55,345 bases of DNA from positions 36,431-91,775 of the forward strand of contig NZ_BMYS01000012.1 in NCBI RefSeq assembly GCF_014652395.1. The letters run 5' to 3'. Shown here one piece after another: positions 1-8,498 of the stretch (its first letter is position 1; each line of letters begins with the position of its first letter). This DNA comes from Advenella faeciporci (GTDB taxonomy: Bacteria; Pseudomonadota; Gammaproteobacteria; Burkholderiales; Burkholderiaceae_B). The position numbers were made by a program, and so were the translations under genes. The notes under the pieces are model-generated. The model was not told the DNA's origin. It worked only from the letters and a program-made list of their open reading frames with translations, and ran no database searches.

Positions 1-921
1 ATCGACCAATCGGTCAACTGTTCCCTGTACATCGGTAATCGCACCAGTACCCGCACTGCCGCCACCCAGCAAACCACCATTGCCACCCGTCAAACCACCG
101 ACCAGACCCAGAACAGGATCAAGCAAACCACCGGTGCCTGTACCGGATTGACCACCGGTTAAACCACCCACCAAACCCAGAACTGGATCCAATGGACCGC
201 CTTGGGCACCACCGGTCAAACCACCGGTTACGCCACTTAATAAACCATTCACAGTACTCACAACAGGAGTGAGTGCACCCTGATCGCCAACCAGGCCATT
301 TACCAAACCACCGACAGGTGCCAACGGGCCACTGGCGGAAGTCAAATCGTTAACCAGACCGGTAACAGGCGCCAACGCACCGGCTTGTGGATCGACCAGA
401 CCGTTGACCAGGCCACCGACTGGAGCCAGGGCAGTATTGTCGACCAGTCGGTCAACTGTTCCCTGTACATCGGTAATCGCACCAGCACCCGCACTGCCGC
501 CACCCAGCAAACCACCATTGCCACCCGTCAAACCACCGACCAGACCCAGAACAGGATCAAGCAAACCACCGGTGCCTGTACTGGATTGACCACCGGTTAA
601 ACCACCCACCAAACCCAGAACTGGATCAAGCACACCACCAAGCAAATTGGTTGCTGTTGAACCTTGTGAACCGGTTAACCCACCAAGAATGCCCATTACA
701 GGTGACAAAGCGGCAGTGGTGGACAGATTGGAAAGATTATTGAGGCCTGAATTTACCTGGGCATTGGCTACTCCGCCGGTTAGGCAAAAACCCAAAATAC
801 CGGCCGCCACTGTTTTGAAAAGAATACTGCCACTGCGTTTTCCTTTGGTTTTTGTTTTTTCAGATACGGCAACGTAGGCGCCTGTATGTTCATTCCAAAC
901 AGACTTGTAGATATGGTTCAT
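1..921 (-). CDS. Repetitive surface/adhesin-like protein with extended signal peptide (N-terminal part; continues past left edge)
   Basis: An open frame of 307 codons runs from an ATG at 919-921 on the minus strand to base 1 without a stop. The N-terminus MNHIYKSVWNEHTGAYVAV is an extended signal peptide region (ESPR) of the kind on autotransporters and two-partner-secretion exoproteins. It is followed by a basic stretch (residues 22-36), a hydrophobic core (37-52) and a likely cleavage site after VANA (about residue 54). The mature part is low-complexity Gly/Leu/Val/Thr built from motifs such as LDPVLGLVGGLTGG and LAPVGGLVNGLV. A 146-residue period repeats almost exactly. GGAG lies about 11 bases before the ATG. 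Similar repeats occur in Burkholderiales proteins annotated as collagen-like, but no Gly-X-Y triplets are visible here. The missing C-terminus would show whether it is an autotransporter, a TPS exoprotein or another surface protein. Confidence 0.8.
   Translation of the reverse strand, partial: MNHIYKSVWNEHTGAYVAVSEKTKTKGKRSGSILFKTVAAGILGFCLTGGVANAQVNSGLNNLSNLSTTAALSPVMGILGGLTGSQGSTATNLLGGVLDPVLGLVGGLTGGQSSTGTGGLLDPVLGLVGGLTGGNGGLLGGGSAGAGAITDVQGTVDRLVDNTALAPVGGLVNGLVDPQAGALAPVTGLVNDLTSASGPLAPVGGLVNGLVGDQGALTPVVSTVNGLLSGVTGGLTGGAQGGPLDPVLGLVGGLTGGQSGTGTGGLLDPVLGLVGGLTGGNGGLLGGGSAGTGAITDVQGTVDRLVD
2..189. repeat. Long direct repeat, copy A (pairs with 440-627)
   Basis: Bases 2-189 recur at 440-627 with an offset of 438 bases (146 codons). 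Only about three substitutions were seen, for example near bases 8 and 47 and in the taccggattg/tactggattg segment. Because the offset is a multiple of three, the repeat is in frame and encodes an almost identical protein module. Confidence 0.9.
440..627. repeat. Long direct repeat, copy B (pairs with 2-189)
   Basis: This is the second copy of the 188-base in-frame repeat in the surface-protein gene. The near identity points to recent duplication or gene conversion. Repeat number may vary between strains or be collapsed in short-read assemblies. Confidence 0.9.
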
Positions 922-1757
922 TTGTAGCGCTCTCCAAACAATATATAGAAGTACCGCATCTCTACTCATCATCTTTTGATTGCTTAACAAATAATTGGGT
1001 TGCTACAGCAAAAACAGAAAACAAACTTAATGCGGCTAATATTAAAAATAGAAAAACATGTAACTTTTGGGGAGAACAATAACACCAGATGATTACTTTA
1101 GAAACATTCTTACTCCTCATTTAAATTTCATTTATTTTTATTTATATCAAAAATATATTTAATTATTGCAAATATATTTTTAATAATTAATTTTTTAAAA
1201 ATCATAAAAGTAACAATTTAATTCAATAAAAATCAAATTATTTAATTAACGAACGTAATCAATCCCTTATTTTGACTGTATCTACAAAAAATTTATTCTC
1301 ATAAAGCCTAAATAATGGAAGCGATTTATTACATAAAGCGCAGGTTGCAAGTTTTATTTCTTACATGAATTTGTAAATTATTGTAATAGTGTTGTTTTGA
1401 TACATTTGTTTTCGTTTTATTAATCAAATCCAACATCTTATTAAAATATCTTAATACAGGAAAATTACCATTTTTCATTTTAAAAACAGTATGTTCAGGT
1501 ATAAATGCAACATTCTCCCAGACGAAAAACCTGTCAATAGGGAATCCTCCGGCACGCAAGAGAAAATTAAAAATGAAACAGGGTTATGACAATAATTTTC
1601 ATACTTGCCACAAGCGCATGATTGAGTTTGAGCATGGCTGCATATATTGCTTGTCGTCAGTCATTTACCCCCTATAATTAACGTTGTTATCATTTTGTCA
1701 TACACGGCGGGAACAAATTCTGCCACCTGACCCATTTATACAAAAGCCTCATTCATC
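922..1757. other. Gene-poor AT-rich intergenic region
   Basis: This stretch of 836 bases separates the minus-strand surface-protein gene from ilvE. Its centre (about 1080-1480) is much richer in A/T than the rest of the window. Short open frames exist, such as 1329-1559 on the minus strand, which would need a TTG start, but none has a recognisable product or convincing ribosome-binding site. It must hold the promoters of both divergent neighbours. No RNA gene was recognised. Confidence 0.6.
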
Positions 1758-2861
1758 ATGAACACTACTTCCGCAAATCAAGTTGAATTTACAATTAACC
1801 GCAATGCCAATCCACTACCCGAGGCAGAGCGTAATGCCATTTTACAAAATCCGGGTTTTGGCAAATATTTTACCGACCACATGGCAACCATTGACTGGAC
1901 CCGCGAGCAAGGATGGCACGATGCCCGTATTGTTCCTTATGGTCCTTTACAACTGGATCCGGCCGCTTCCGTACTTCATTACGCGCAAGAAATCTTTGAA
2001 GGCTTAAAAGCCTATCGTCACGCAGATGGATCTGTCTGGACTTTCCGCCCTGAAGCCAACGCCCTGCGTTTTCAATTGTCTGCCCGGCGCCTGGCTCTGC
2101 CCGAGCTGCCTGTAGACCTGTTCATTGAGTCACTGAAACAACTGATTAGCGTAGACAAGGCCTGGGTGCCCAGCGCCCCTGAAACCAGTGCCTATATCCG
2201 CCCGTTCATGATTGCCAACGAAAGCTTCCTGGGAGTCCGCTCTGCAGAACGCGCCGCCTATCATGTGATTGTCAGCCCTGCCGGTTCCTATTTTGCCAAG
2301 GGCATGCAGCCCATTTCCATCTGGCTGGCCTCCGAATTTTCCCGTGCCGGCAAAGGTGGCACCGGCGAGGCCAAATGTGGTGGCAACTACGCCGCCTCTT
2401 TGCTGCCACAACAAGAAGCCTATGCCAATGGCTGTTCACAGGTACTTTTCCTGGACGCCGAAGAGCACACTTACCTTGAAGAACTGGGCGGCATGAATAT
2501 CTTCCTGGTCCGCAAAGACGGTACGCTTATCACCCCCAAACCCTCTGGCAGCATTCTTAAAGGCATTACCCGTGCCAGCCTGATTCAGCTGGCCGAAGAC
2601 ATGGGCCTGAAAGTGGAAGAGCGCAAGGTGGCATTGCAAGAATGGCGTGATGGCATCAATTCGGGTGAAATTACAGAGGCATTCGCTTGCGGCACTGCTG
2701 CTGTTATCGCTCCTATCAGTGCCCTGAAAAGCAAAGATTTCATTATTGGTGATGAAAACGCCCCAGCCGGAAAAGTAACTGTTGCCTTACGCAATAAATT
2801 AACCGGCATCCAATATGGGCTGGAAGAAGATACCCATGGCTGGCTAACCCGCCTGGCATAA
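1758..2861 (+). CDS. ilvE: Branched-chain amino acid aminotransferase
   Basis: This PLP-dependent class IV aminotransferase interconverts Leu, Ile and Val with their 2-oxo acids, using 2-oxoglutarate/glutamate as partner. The 367 residues match the longer (type II, mitochondrial-like) BCAT subgroup rather than the roughly 310-residue E. coli type. The PLP lysine is K206 in GTGEAKCGGNYA. Other family blocks are the HYAQEIFEGLKAYR substrate loop near residues 74-87, YLEELGGMN and ITEAFACGTAAVI. No strong Shine-Dalgarno precedes the ATG, but the next in-frame Met would remove conserved sequence. It is followed 60 bases later by an isochorismatase-family gene on the same strand. Confidence 0.95.
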   Translation: MNTTSANQVEFTINRNANPLPEAERNAILQNPGFGKYFTDHMATIDWTREQGWHDARIVPYGPLQLDPAASVLHYAQEIFEGLKAYRHADGSVWTFRPEANALRFQLSARRLALPELPVDLFIESLKQLISVDKAWVPSAPETSAYIRPFMIANESFLGVRSAERAAYHVIVSPAGSYFAKGMQPISIWLASEFSRAGKGGTGEAKCGGNYAASLLPQQEAYANGCSQVLFLDAEEHTYLEELGGMNIFLVRKDGTLITPKPSGSILKGITRASLIQLAEDMGLKVEERKVALQEWRDGINSGEITEAFACGTAAVIAPISALKSKDFIIGDENAPAGKVTVALRNKLTGIQYGLEEDTHGWLTRLA

Positions 2862-2921
2862 GGTAATGTTGTAATACCCGTCCGGAATGAAAAGCGGCCC
2901 CCCTTTCATCAAGGAGATCTC

Positions 2922-3464
2922 ATGCGAATCAAGGCGTCAGAATCATTATTATTGGTTATTGATATTCAAAGCCGCATGTTGCCCGCAATTAATCAAGGCC
3001 AAGAGGTACTTGCCCAGGCCATCTGGATGGTTGATGTCGCCCAAGCCATTGGCATACCTGTTCTGGCAACAGAACAATACCCCAAGGGTTTGGGGCACAC
3101 CGACTCAAACTTGCTTTCGCGCATACCCGAACAGCTTATAATGGAAAAAATCCATTTTTCAGCCGTTATTGGTGAAAATTTACTGAACATACCTTTTTCC
3201 GAACGCCGGCAATGGGTTATTGTTGGCACTGAAGCGCATGTATGCGTGCAGCAAACCGCCCTGGATCTGCTGGCTAACGGCCGCGAGGTTTTTATTGTGG
3301 ATGAAGCGGTTGGCTCACGTCATCCACGGGATAAAGCACTGGCCCTGCAACGCCTGCAACAAAATGGTGCAGAAATCGTATCACGGGAAATGGTGGCCTT
3401 CGAATGGCTGGAAGAAGCCAACACGCCCCTGTTCCGGGACGTGCTGAAGCGCTTTATCCGTTAA
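2922..3464 (+). CDS. Isochorismatase-family cysteine hydrolase
   Basis: The 180-residue cytoplasmic protein belongs to the isochorismatase/nicotinamidase-like hydrolase superfamily (YcaC-type). The expected triad is visible: D14 in LLLVIDIQSR, K76 in MEKIHFS and C108 in EAHVCVQQT, the last preceded by the cis-peptide region VGTEA. AAGGAG lies 6 bases before the ATG. The natural substrate cannot be read from the sequence; family members hydrolyse isochorismate, nicotinamide or N-carbamoyl amides, and many are uncharacterised. The gene follows ilvE and could be co-transcribed with it, though no shared pathway is evident. Confidence 0.85.
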   Translation: MRIKASESLLLVIDIQSRMLPAINQGQEVLAQAIWMVDVAQAIGIPVLATEQYPKGLGHTDSNLLSRIPEQLIMEKIHFSAVIGENLLNIPFSERRQWVIVGTEAHVCVQQTALDLLANGREVFIVDEAVGSRHPRDKALALQRLQQNGAEIVSREMVAFEWLEEANTPLFRDVLKRFIR

Positions 3465-3536
3465 CATCCCGACTGCCTGCTTTACCTTACGCTTAAAGCA
3501 AACAGTCTTGCCTAAACATGCTTTTCCCTATCGAAC

Positions 3537-3944
3537 TTAATTGACCTTAAGCAACTCGACCTCAAATTTCAAATCGCTGTTAGGAGGAATGGCATTACCG
3601 GCGCCACGCTCGCCATAGGCCGAACGTGAGGGACAAAACAATACCGCAGAACCCCCCTCTTTCATTTTTTGCAAACCTTCGGTCCAACAGGGGATAACCC
3701 GGCTTAAGGGAAACGAAATGGGTTCGTTGCGTTTGTAGGAAGAATCAAATTCAGTGCCATCAAGCAGAGTGCCACGGTAATGAACCTTAACGGTATCAGC
3801 AGGCTTGGGACTGGCACCATTGCCCAACTTGGTGTGTTCCACCCTGACACCGTTTGACAGCGTATCAACTGCAACCGCTTGCGCTATGGCAGCACTGCTG
3901 CCCAATAAAGTGATGATAGTAAATGTAATAAGAGATTTTTTCAT
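3537..3944 (-). CDS. Periplasmic FKBP-type peptidyl-prolyl cis-trans isomerase
   Basis: This exported folding catalyst isomerises Xaa-Pro peptide bonds. Residues 1-23 form a Sec signal peptide ending AAIAQA. The mature protein is essentially one FKBP domain: Y56 in VKVHYRGTL, FDSSYKR with D67, the VIPCWTEGL segment with W87, the AYGERGAGNAIPPNSDL flap and a closing LKFEVELLKV strand. Those aromatic and acidic residues form the usual FKBP pocket. C86 in place of the more common Gly or Ala is a minor oddity. It lacks the N-terminal dimerisation domain of FkpA and FklB, so it is a minimal periplasmic FKBP. It converges with the upstream hydrolase gene. Confidence 0.9.
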   Translation of the reverse strand: MKKSLITFTIITLLGSSAAIAQAVAVDTLSNGVRVEHTKLGNGASPKPADTVKVHYRGTLLDGTEFDSSYKRNEPISFPLSRVIPCWTEGLQKMKEGGSAVLFCPSRSAYGERGAGNAIPPNSDLKFEVELLKVN

Positions 3945-4018
3945 GCAATGGCCTGTAAATTTTTTATTGAGAAAAATAACACGCTATTCTTGCCCCGCTG
4001 TTTCGGAAATGGCAAGCT

Positions 4019-5137
4019 TTAATTGGTCACCTGATCAACAACTTCCTGATATTCAGGGTAATCGGTATAGCCTTCCTGACCGCCCCCATAAAAGGTGGCA
4101 GGATCAAAAGACGTCAGGGGCCAATCGTTTTTCAGCCGCTCTACCAAGTCTGGATTGGAGATGAATGGACGGCCAAAAGCAACCAGATCAGTCAGGCCTT
4201 CCTGCAAGTCTCTTTGGCCTTCTTCCTTGGTGTATTCACCCGCCAGGATCAAAGTGCCGGCATAAGCTTTCCTGAATTTTTCAAGGAAGTCCTTCCCATG
4301 AGGGTTATTAATGATGGCCTTGCGGTTACTGATATGAACATATGCCAGATTTCTGCTTGAAAGCAGGCGGGCCAATTCAAGCCAGGTTTGCGCCTCACCT
4401 TCAAACGCGGGCATATCGAAAATCCGGTTAAAAGGTGACAGACGAATACCAACCCGCTGCCTGCCAATTTTGGCTACTACTGCATCAACCACTTCCAGCA
4501 CAAAGGCCAAACGGCCCTCAGCCGTGTTACCCCCATAACGGTCCTCACGGGTATTGATGCCCGCATTGATGAATTGCTCAATCAAATAACCATTGGCACC
4601 ATGAATTTCCACCCCGTCGAACCCGGCCTCAAGCGCATTGGCGGCCGCCTTGGCAAAATCCTGAACAACCCCCTCCACCTCTTCGGTAGACAAGGCACGG
4701 GGCTGGCTGGCCTGAATCCTGGCAGGGTTGCCATTTTCATCATAAGCAAACGCAGTGGCATTTTCTGCCGTTTTATTGCTTGCCCCAACCGGCGCAGCGC
4801 CATTTTCCTGCAAAGTAACATGAGAGATGCGCCCTACATGCCAAAGCTGACTGAAAATTTTTCCTCCCTTTTCATGCACTGCACCCGTTACTTTCTTCCA
4901 ACCCTCAATTTGCTCAGCGCTATGCATGCCAGGCGTAAACAAATACCCCACACCCTGATGGGAAATTTGTGAACCCTCGGTAATAATAAGGCCTGCACTG
5001 GCTCTTTGCTGGTAATAAAGGGCGGTTTGCTCATTGGCAACCGTATTAACGGCTCTGGAGCGCGTCATGGGTGCCATCACAATACGATTATTCATATGCA
5101 ATCCGGCCAAATCATAGCCCGAAAAAAGATCGCTCAT
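4019..5137 (-). CDS. nemA: NADH:flavin oxidoreductase, Old Yellow Enzyme family (NemA-like)
   Basis: The 372-residue FMN enzyme reduces activated alkenes, quinones, N-ethylmaleimide or nitro compounds with NAD(P)H. It is a TIM barrel with APMTRSR near residue 22, SQLWHVGR near 96 and the OYE substrate motif H179-G-A-N182-G-Y184 whose His/Asn bind the phenolate or carbonyl of substrates. INTREDRYGGN and DLVAFGRPFISNPDL are further family signatures. Length and order match NemA and xenobiotic reductase homologues. No NemR-type repressor is adjacent, so regulation is unknown. The exact physiological substrate is not determinable from sequence. Confidence 0.9.
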   Translation of the reverse strand: MSDLFSGYDLAGLHMNNRIVMAPMTRSRAVNTVANEQTALYYQQRASAGLIITEGSQISHQGVGYLFTPGMHSAEQIEGWKKVTGAVHEKGGKIFSQLWHVGRISHVTLQENGAAPVGASNKTAENATAFAYDENGNPARIQASQPRALSTEEVEGVVQDFAKAAANALEAGFDGVEIHGANGYLIEQFINAGINTREDRYGGNTAEGRLAFVLEVVDAVVAKIGRQRVGIRLSPFNRIFDMPAFEGEAQTWLELARLLSSRNLAYVHISNRKAIINNPHGKDFLEKFRKAYAGTLILAGEYTKEEGQRDLQEGLTDLVAFGRPFISNPDLVERLKNDWPLTSFDPATFYGGGQEGYTDYPEYQEVVDQVTN

Positions 5138-5367
5138 TGATTAAATTCCATTCAAATATTTAGAAAAAAGGCCCGGTTTTGTAAGCCTTGAAGGCATCCA
5201 ATACACCTGACCGATAGAGCTAGACTACCATTTCTGCCAATATAAAATACCGAAATCGAGAAACTCACCCTGCCAACACCCTGCAAGACCCTGAATTTCC
5301 CGAATTCGGCAACATTGTCAGTCTGGATTATTATCTGAAACATGCATGACCCTGACTGACCTGACCA

Positions 5368-5628
5368 CTAGTAAGAATAGAATGAATATGGGTTAACCCT
5401 ATTATAATCAACCAATTCCTGCATAACGACTTCACGGGCTACTCCACTGTTAATCAAAATCCTGGGATAGTCGGAATCTGTACGGCTGATCTGCTCAACT
5501 TTTTGCCCTATATAAGGGCTGGCCGCATTAGGCACAAATGGATAACCAGACTCCCTAAGCCCATCAGCATATGCCACACCTGCTGCCATGCTTGATGCGA
5601 GTAGCACTACTTTAACAAAGTTTTTCAT
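5368..5628 (-). CDS. Small secreted protein of unknown function
   Basis: This encodes 86 residues with a clear signal peptide (MKNFVKVVLLASSMAAGVAYA, cleavage about residue 21), so it is probably periplasmic. The mature part is short and polar and ends in aromatic residues (PYSFYSY). The segment REVVMQELVDYNR faintly recalls the C-terminal helix of small DUF4148-type proteins common in Burkholderiales, but this is only a suggestion. GGAG sits about 9 bases upstream of the ATG. There is no functional assignment. Confidence 0.65.
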   Translation of the reverse strand: MKNFVKVVLLASSMAAGVAYADGLRESGYPFVPNAASPYIGQKVEQISRTDSDYPRILINSGVAREVVMQELVDYNRVNPYSFYSY

Positions 5629-5988
5629 GACCGCAACTCCATATAGTTACAAGAACTGAAGCTTGATGGCTGATCATTGATTAACTATTTGTTTAATATA
5701 CAATCAGCCACTTGGTTAGATTGATCCCAACCCCCATGCGTTCCCGACAGAATTATTATTTTTATAAATAAAATCATACAGTTATAACAAAATAATTTAA
5801 TGGAATCCATTTCAATTATGGCTTGATTACTATAACAAAGCCCGTCTTTCCCTACCGCTGGCATCGGAACATCCATTAAGCCTTAATGGTGCGATGGTTT
5901 GACAGATTCAGATACGATCAGTAAGATCACAGCCATTACAAGCCCGAATGAAACGGCCAAAGCGCTTGTATTCTATGGTTTCAGCATA
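5629..5988. other. Intergenic region between divergent small genes
   Basis: About 360 bases separate the minus-strand secreted protein from the plus-strand membrane protein. The sequence is AT-rich around 5690-5830. An in-frame TTG at 5899 could extend the downstream membrane protein by 30 residues, but that extension is not hydrophobic or recognisable. No RNA gene or clear repeat was seen. Confidence 0.5.
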
Positions 5989-6339
5989 ATGTACGAATCA
6001 AAAAAACAACCCTTATTACCGGCACGACATTTCAGATATCGCCTGCTTGCCCATGTTTTTTATGCGCTTATTGTCCTGGTGGTCACGATGGCCATTGGCG
6101 TGATAGCCCATCTTATACTGGAGCCAATAAACTGGCATGATGCCTTGCTTAACACGGCCCTTATTATTGGCGGCTTAGGCCCGTACATTTTGCCCGAAAG
6201 CGTTGCTGGAAAGGTCTTCTTTGCGCTCTACAGCATGTGTGTCGGATTGGTTTTTATAGGAACGCTGGGTATCATTCTGGCGCCACTGGCCCACCGTATT
6301 ATTCATAAATTTCATCTGGATGATGACCAAAACCTTTAG
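5989..6339 (+). CDS. Two- or three-helix inner-membrane protein, channel-like but lacking a selectivity filter
   Basis: From the ATG at 5989 the product is 116 residues: a basic N-terminus, a long hydrophobic helix (about 24-48), a short re-entrant-like segment (WHDALLNTALIIGGLGPY), a second helix (about 79-103) and a charged C-terminus HKFHLDDD. The pattern resembles small betaproteobacterial membrane proteins with a 2-TM channel-like fold, but the potassium-filter signature TVGYG is absent (GGLGPY instead). A TTG at 5899 would lengthen it to 146 residues; ATG is preferred although no strong Shine-Dalgarno precedes it. The function is unknown. Confidence 0.7.
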   Translation: MYESKKQPLLPARHFRYRLLAHVFYALIVLVVTMAIGVIAHLILEPINWHDALLNTALIIGGLGPYILPESVAGKVFFALYSMCVGLVFIGTLGIILAPLAHRIIHKFHLDDDQNL

Positions 6340-6430
6340 CGGGACTACAAATTCTTCCGTCTGGCTGCCCGGCTGCCCCAGGCCTTTAAGACAGCGCTAT
6401 ATTCTCAAATATTGAACTGCAATCAAAAAC

Positions 6431-7240
6431 TCAATCAAAGTACTGAGCTATTTTGCTTTTCAGGCCAGCCGCGGTTATTTCACCCATATGCACACCCTGC
6501 AACTGCCTTTGTGCATCAAAAAACAGAGTTGTTGGCAAGCCCCTGGCTCGCACCTGATGCATCACCCCAGAAGCCGGATCCAGCAAAACATTGTTTAACA
6601 TCAATTGCTCTGCCTGAAGAAAATCCTGGACCTTTTTCAGGCTTTCACCCTGATTGACCATGACAAACGCAATATCAGGGAATTGTTCCTGGGCCTGCTC
6701 AAAAGCAGGCATTTCACGACGGCATGGCGGACACCAGCTCGCCCACAAATTAAGCACAACCGGCTTCCCGCGATATGCACTTAAAGAAACCGGCTGTTGA
6801 TCAAATGTTGCCAATTGTACATCTGGAAAATCTATTGATGACCGCTGCATCATGCCAAGCCAGTGGTTGGAGGCAAACCATATCAAGATGCCGGCGGCAA
6901 GCCCCATCAGAACCGGTTGGCGCACGATACGTATTTTCCTGGTGCGCCACAAAACATAGACAATGGCCACCGGAAATCCCGCCCACCACAGGTAACCGCC
7001 ATCACTAACCGCAAGCATCGACAGTGGCTTCTGGAGATATTCGTCCCGCCATTGGATAATATGTGCCACCCGGGCCGCAACAAAGCCCCAGAATACGGCA
7101 TCAAGCAACAACCCACCGGCCGCCTTGCGTTTATCATTTTTCGGATATTTCGCCAGAAACCGGGCTATTGACCATGCCAGCAACAGGACAATTGCCAGCA
7201 AAACAAGCTTGATTGAAAAAGGACCTACACCAATCACCAT
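6431..7240 (-). CDS. Membrane-anchored thioredoxin-like protein: Lgt-like N-terminal domain fused to TlpA/ResA domain
   Basis: Residues 1-128 are four or so hydrophobic segments that resemble the N-terminal half of prolipoprotein diacylglyceryl transferase (GPFSIKLVLL start; AARVAHIIQWRDEYLQKPL; GGYLWWAGF where Lgt has a GG..HGG motif). The Lgt catalytic His is absent, so transferase activity is unlikely. Residues 135-269 are a TlpA/ResA-type thioredoxin fold with C170-P-P-C173 in ASWCPPCRREMP and the cis-Pro segment GLPTTLFF. The redox domain should face the periplasm and act in disulfide reduction, perhaps cytochrome c or periplasmic thiol maintenance. AGGTGG abuts the ATG, so the adjacent GTG codon may be the real start. 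Confidence 0.85.
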   Translation of the reverse strand: MVIGVGPFSIKLVLLAIVLLLAWSIARFLAKYPKNDKRKAAGGLLLDAVFWGFVAARVAHIIQWRDEYLQKPLSMLAVSDGGYLWWAGFPVAIVYVLWRTRKIRIVRQPVLMGLAAGILIWFASNHWLGMMQRSSIDFPDVQLATFDQQPVSLSAYRGKPVVLNLWASWCPPCRREMPAFEQAQEQFPDIAFVMVNQGESLKKVQDFLQAEQLMLNNVLLDPASGVMHQVRARGLPTTLFFDAQRQLQGVHMGEITAAGLKSKIAQYFD

Positions 7241-7585
7241 CCACCTACAACATATAATTTAAGCATTCGTAGTTTATCCCTGCACAGTTTATATATATCA
7301 TTTAATAATCAATTTGCAAACTTATGCTAAAACTCTCATTCCTGCTGATCGGCTGACTTGAACCTGGATCACTACTGTTCTTTAGGGAAAAGCGCAATGG
7401 ATTAAGATCATAGAACAGACGCCAATGCAAACTTTGCTGGAGGGTAAAGCGGTTTGGGATTCAAAGAATCTGAGATAAGAAGCGCGCCCCGGTCGGCCAC
7501 CAGACAGGTGACCGATATCAAGGGCGGCTATTTGAAGAGGCTATGGAGAACGCAAAGAGACGCTGGACAACAAGCCAGGTCTTGT
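7241..7585. other. Intergenic region downstream of the 2-methylcitrate operon
   Basis: These 345 bases lie between the end of prpB and the start of the TlpA-like gene. A weak inverted repeat (gacaacaag / cttgttc, about 7565-7587) touches the prpB stop but has no T-run, so it is not called as a terminator. The promoter of the TlpA-like gene should lie near 7245-7330, which is AT-rich. No supported gene or RNA was seen. Confidence 0.5.
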
Positions 7586-8446
7586 TCAGGAGTAGCGGCG
7601 TTCCAGCTCGTCCCATTCAGGCTTGCTCACCAGGCGCTGCCTTTCAGCAAACGTCGCAACCAGCCCGCTGGACTCTTGCACTTCCTTCTCGTCGCGCAAC
7701 ACCGTCAGGGCTTTCTGCATGCCGGTAACGGCGCCCTGCAAGGCCGCATTGGCATACAGCACGATGCCAAAGCCCAGCTCGGCCAGCTGATCGGCATTGA
7801 AAATAGGCGTGCGGCCACCAATCACCATGTTCATCAACTGCGGCTTGGCAAGACGCTGGGGAAGCGCGCGCACTTGCTCGGCTTCTGTGACAGCTTCCAC
7901 AAACAGAATGTCGGCACCGGCTTCAGCGAATTTCTGGGCACGCTCGATCGCCGCCTCAAAACCATGGGTGGCTGCCGCATCGGTACGCGCCATAATCAAG
8001 AAGTCAGGATCGTGACGTGCGTCGACCGCCGCCTTGATCTTGCTGACCGCTTCTTCGGTTGAAATCACCTCTTTGCCTGAGAAATGACCGCAACGCTTGG
8101 GCGCAACCTGATCTTCCAACTGAATGCAGTCGGCACCGGCACGCTCAAGAACCCGGACAGTGTGACGAACATTCAGGGCATTGCCAAACCCGGTATCAGC
8201 ATCGACAATCAGTGGCACATCTACTGCATCACGGATTCTGGCGGTATGCTCGGCGATTTCATGTAAACCCATAAAACCCTGATCAGGCATGCCAAACCAC
8301 ATATTGGTTACACCCGCACCCGTCACATAAATGGCCTGAAAGCCAAGATCGGCAATCACTTTGGCCGACAAAGCATTAAATGCACCGGGAACGATAATAC
8401 CCTGGCGCGCTTCAACGAGTGATCTGAGTTGCTTTCTTGTCGACAT
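7586..8446 (-). CDS. prpB: Methylisocitrate lyase (ICL/PEP-mutase family), last gene of the 2-methylcitrate operon
   Basis: This would cleave 2-methylisocitrate to pyruvate and succinate. The 286-residue TIM-barrel enzyme has the superfamily metal residues D82 and D84 (VDADTGFGN), E111/D112 (QLEDQ) and the catalytic loop K117-R-C119-G-H121 with the lyase cysteine. AAGGA lies 8 bases before the ATG. It is last in the prpC-acnD-prpF-prpB transcript. The N-terminal block VTGAGVTNMWFGMPD differs from the SGGGVA-type block of canonical PrpB and looks more like other ICL/PEPM lyases such as dimethylmalate lyase. The assignment therefore leans on context; a related C-C lyase specificity is possible. 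Confidence 0.8.
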   Translation of the reverse strand: MSTRKQLRSLVEARQGIIVPGAFNALSAKVIADLGFQAIYVTGAGVTNMWFGMPDQGFMGLHEIAEHTARIRDAVDVPLIVDADTGFGNALNVRHTVRVLERAGADCIQLEDQVAPKRCGHFSGKEVISTEEAVSKIKAAVDARHDPDFLIMARTDAAATHGFEAAIERAQKFAEAGADILFVEAVTEAEQVRALPQRLAKPQLMNMVIGGRTPIFNADQLAELGFGIVLYANAALQGAVTGMQKALTVLRDEKEVQESSGLVATFAERQRLVSKPEWDELERRYS

Positions 8447-8498
8447 GCAATAAATCCTTCTTTAACAATATTAAAAGTTAATCAATTTTCTGGCGCTT

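Noticed and set aside
1-640. CRISPR-like array
   Set aside because: The repeats are long, in frame, and part of one coding sequence; there are no regular spacers or cas genes.
1329-1559. Open frame of 76 codons on the minus strand in the AT-rich gap
   Set aside because: It needs a TTG start, has no convincing ribosome-binding site and no recognisable domain.
7565-7587. Terminator at the end of prpB
   Set aside because: The inverted repeat is short and has no T-run on the minus strand.
7454-8062. 202-codon plus-strand frame opposite prpB
   Set aside because: Shadow of prpB coding sequence; no signal or domain features.
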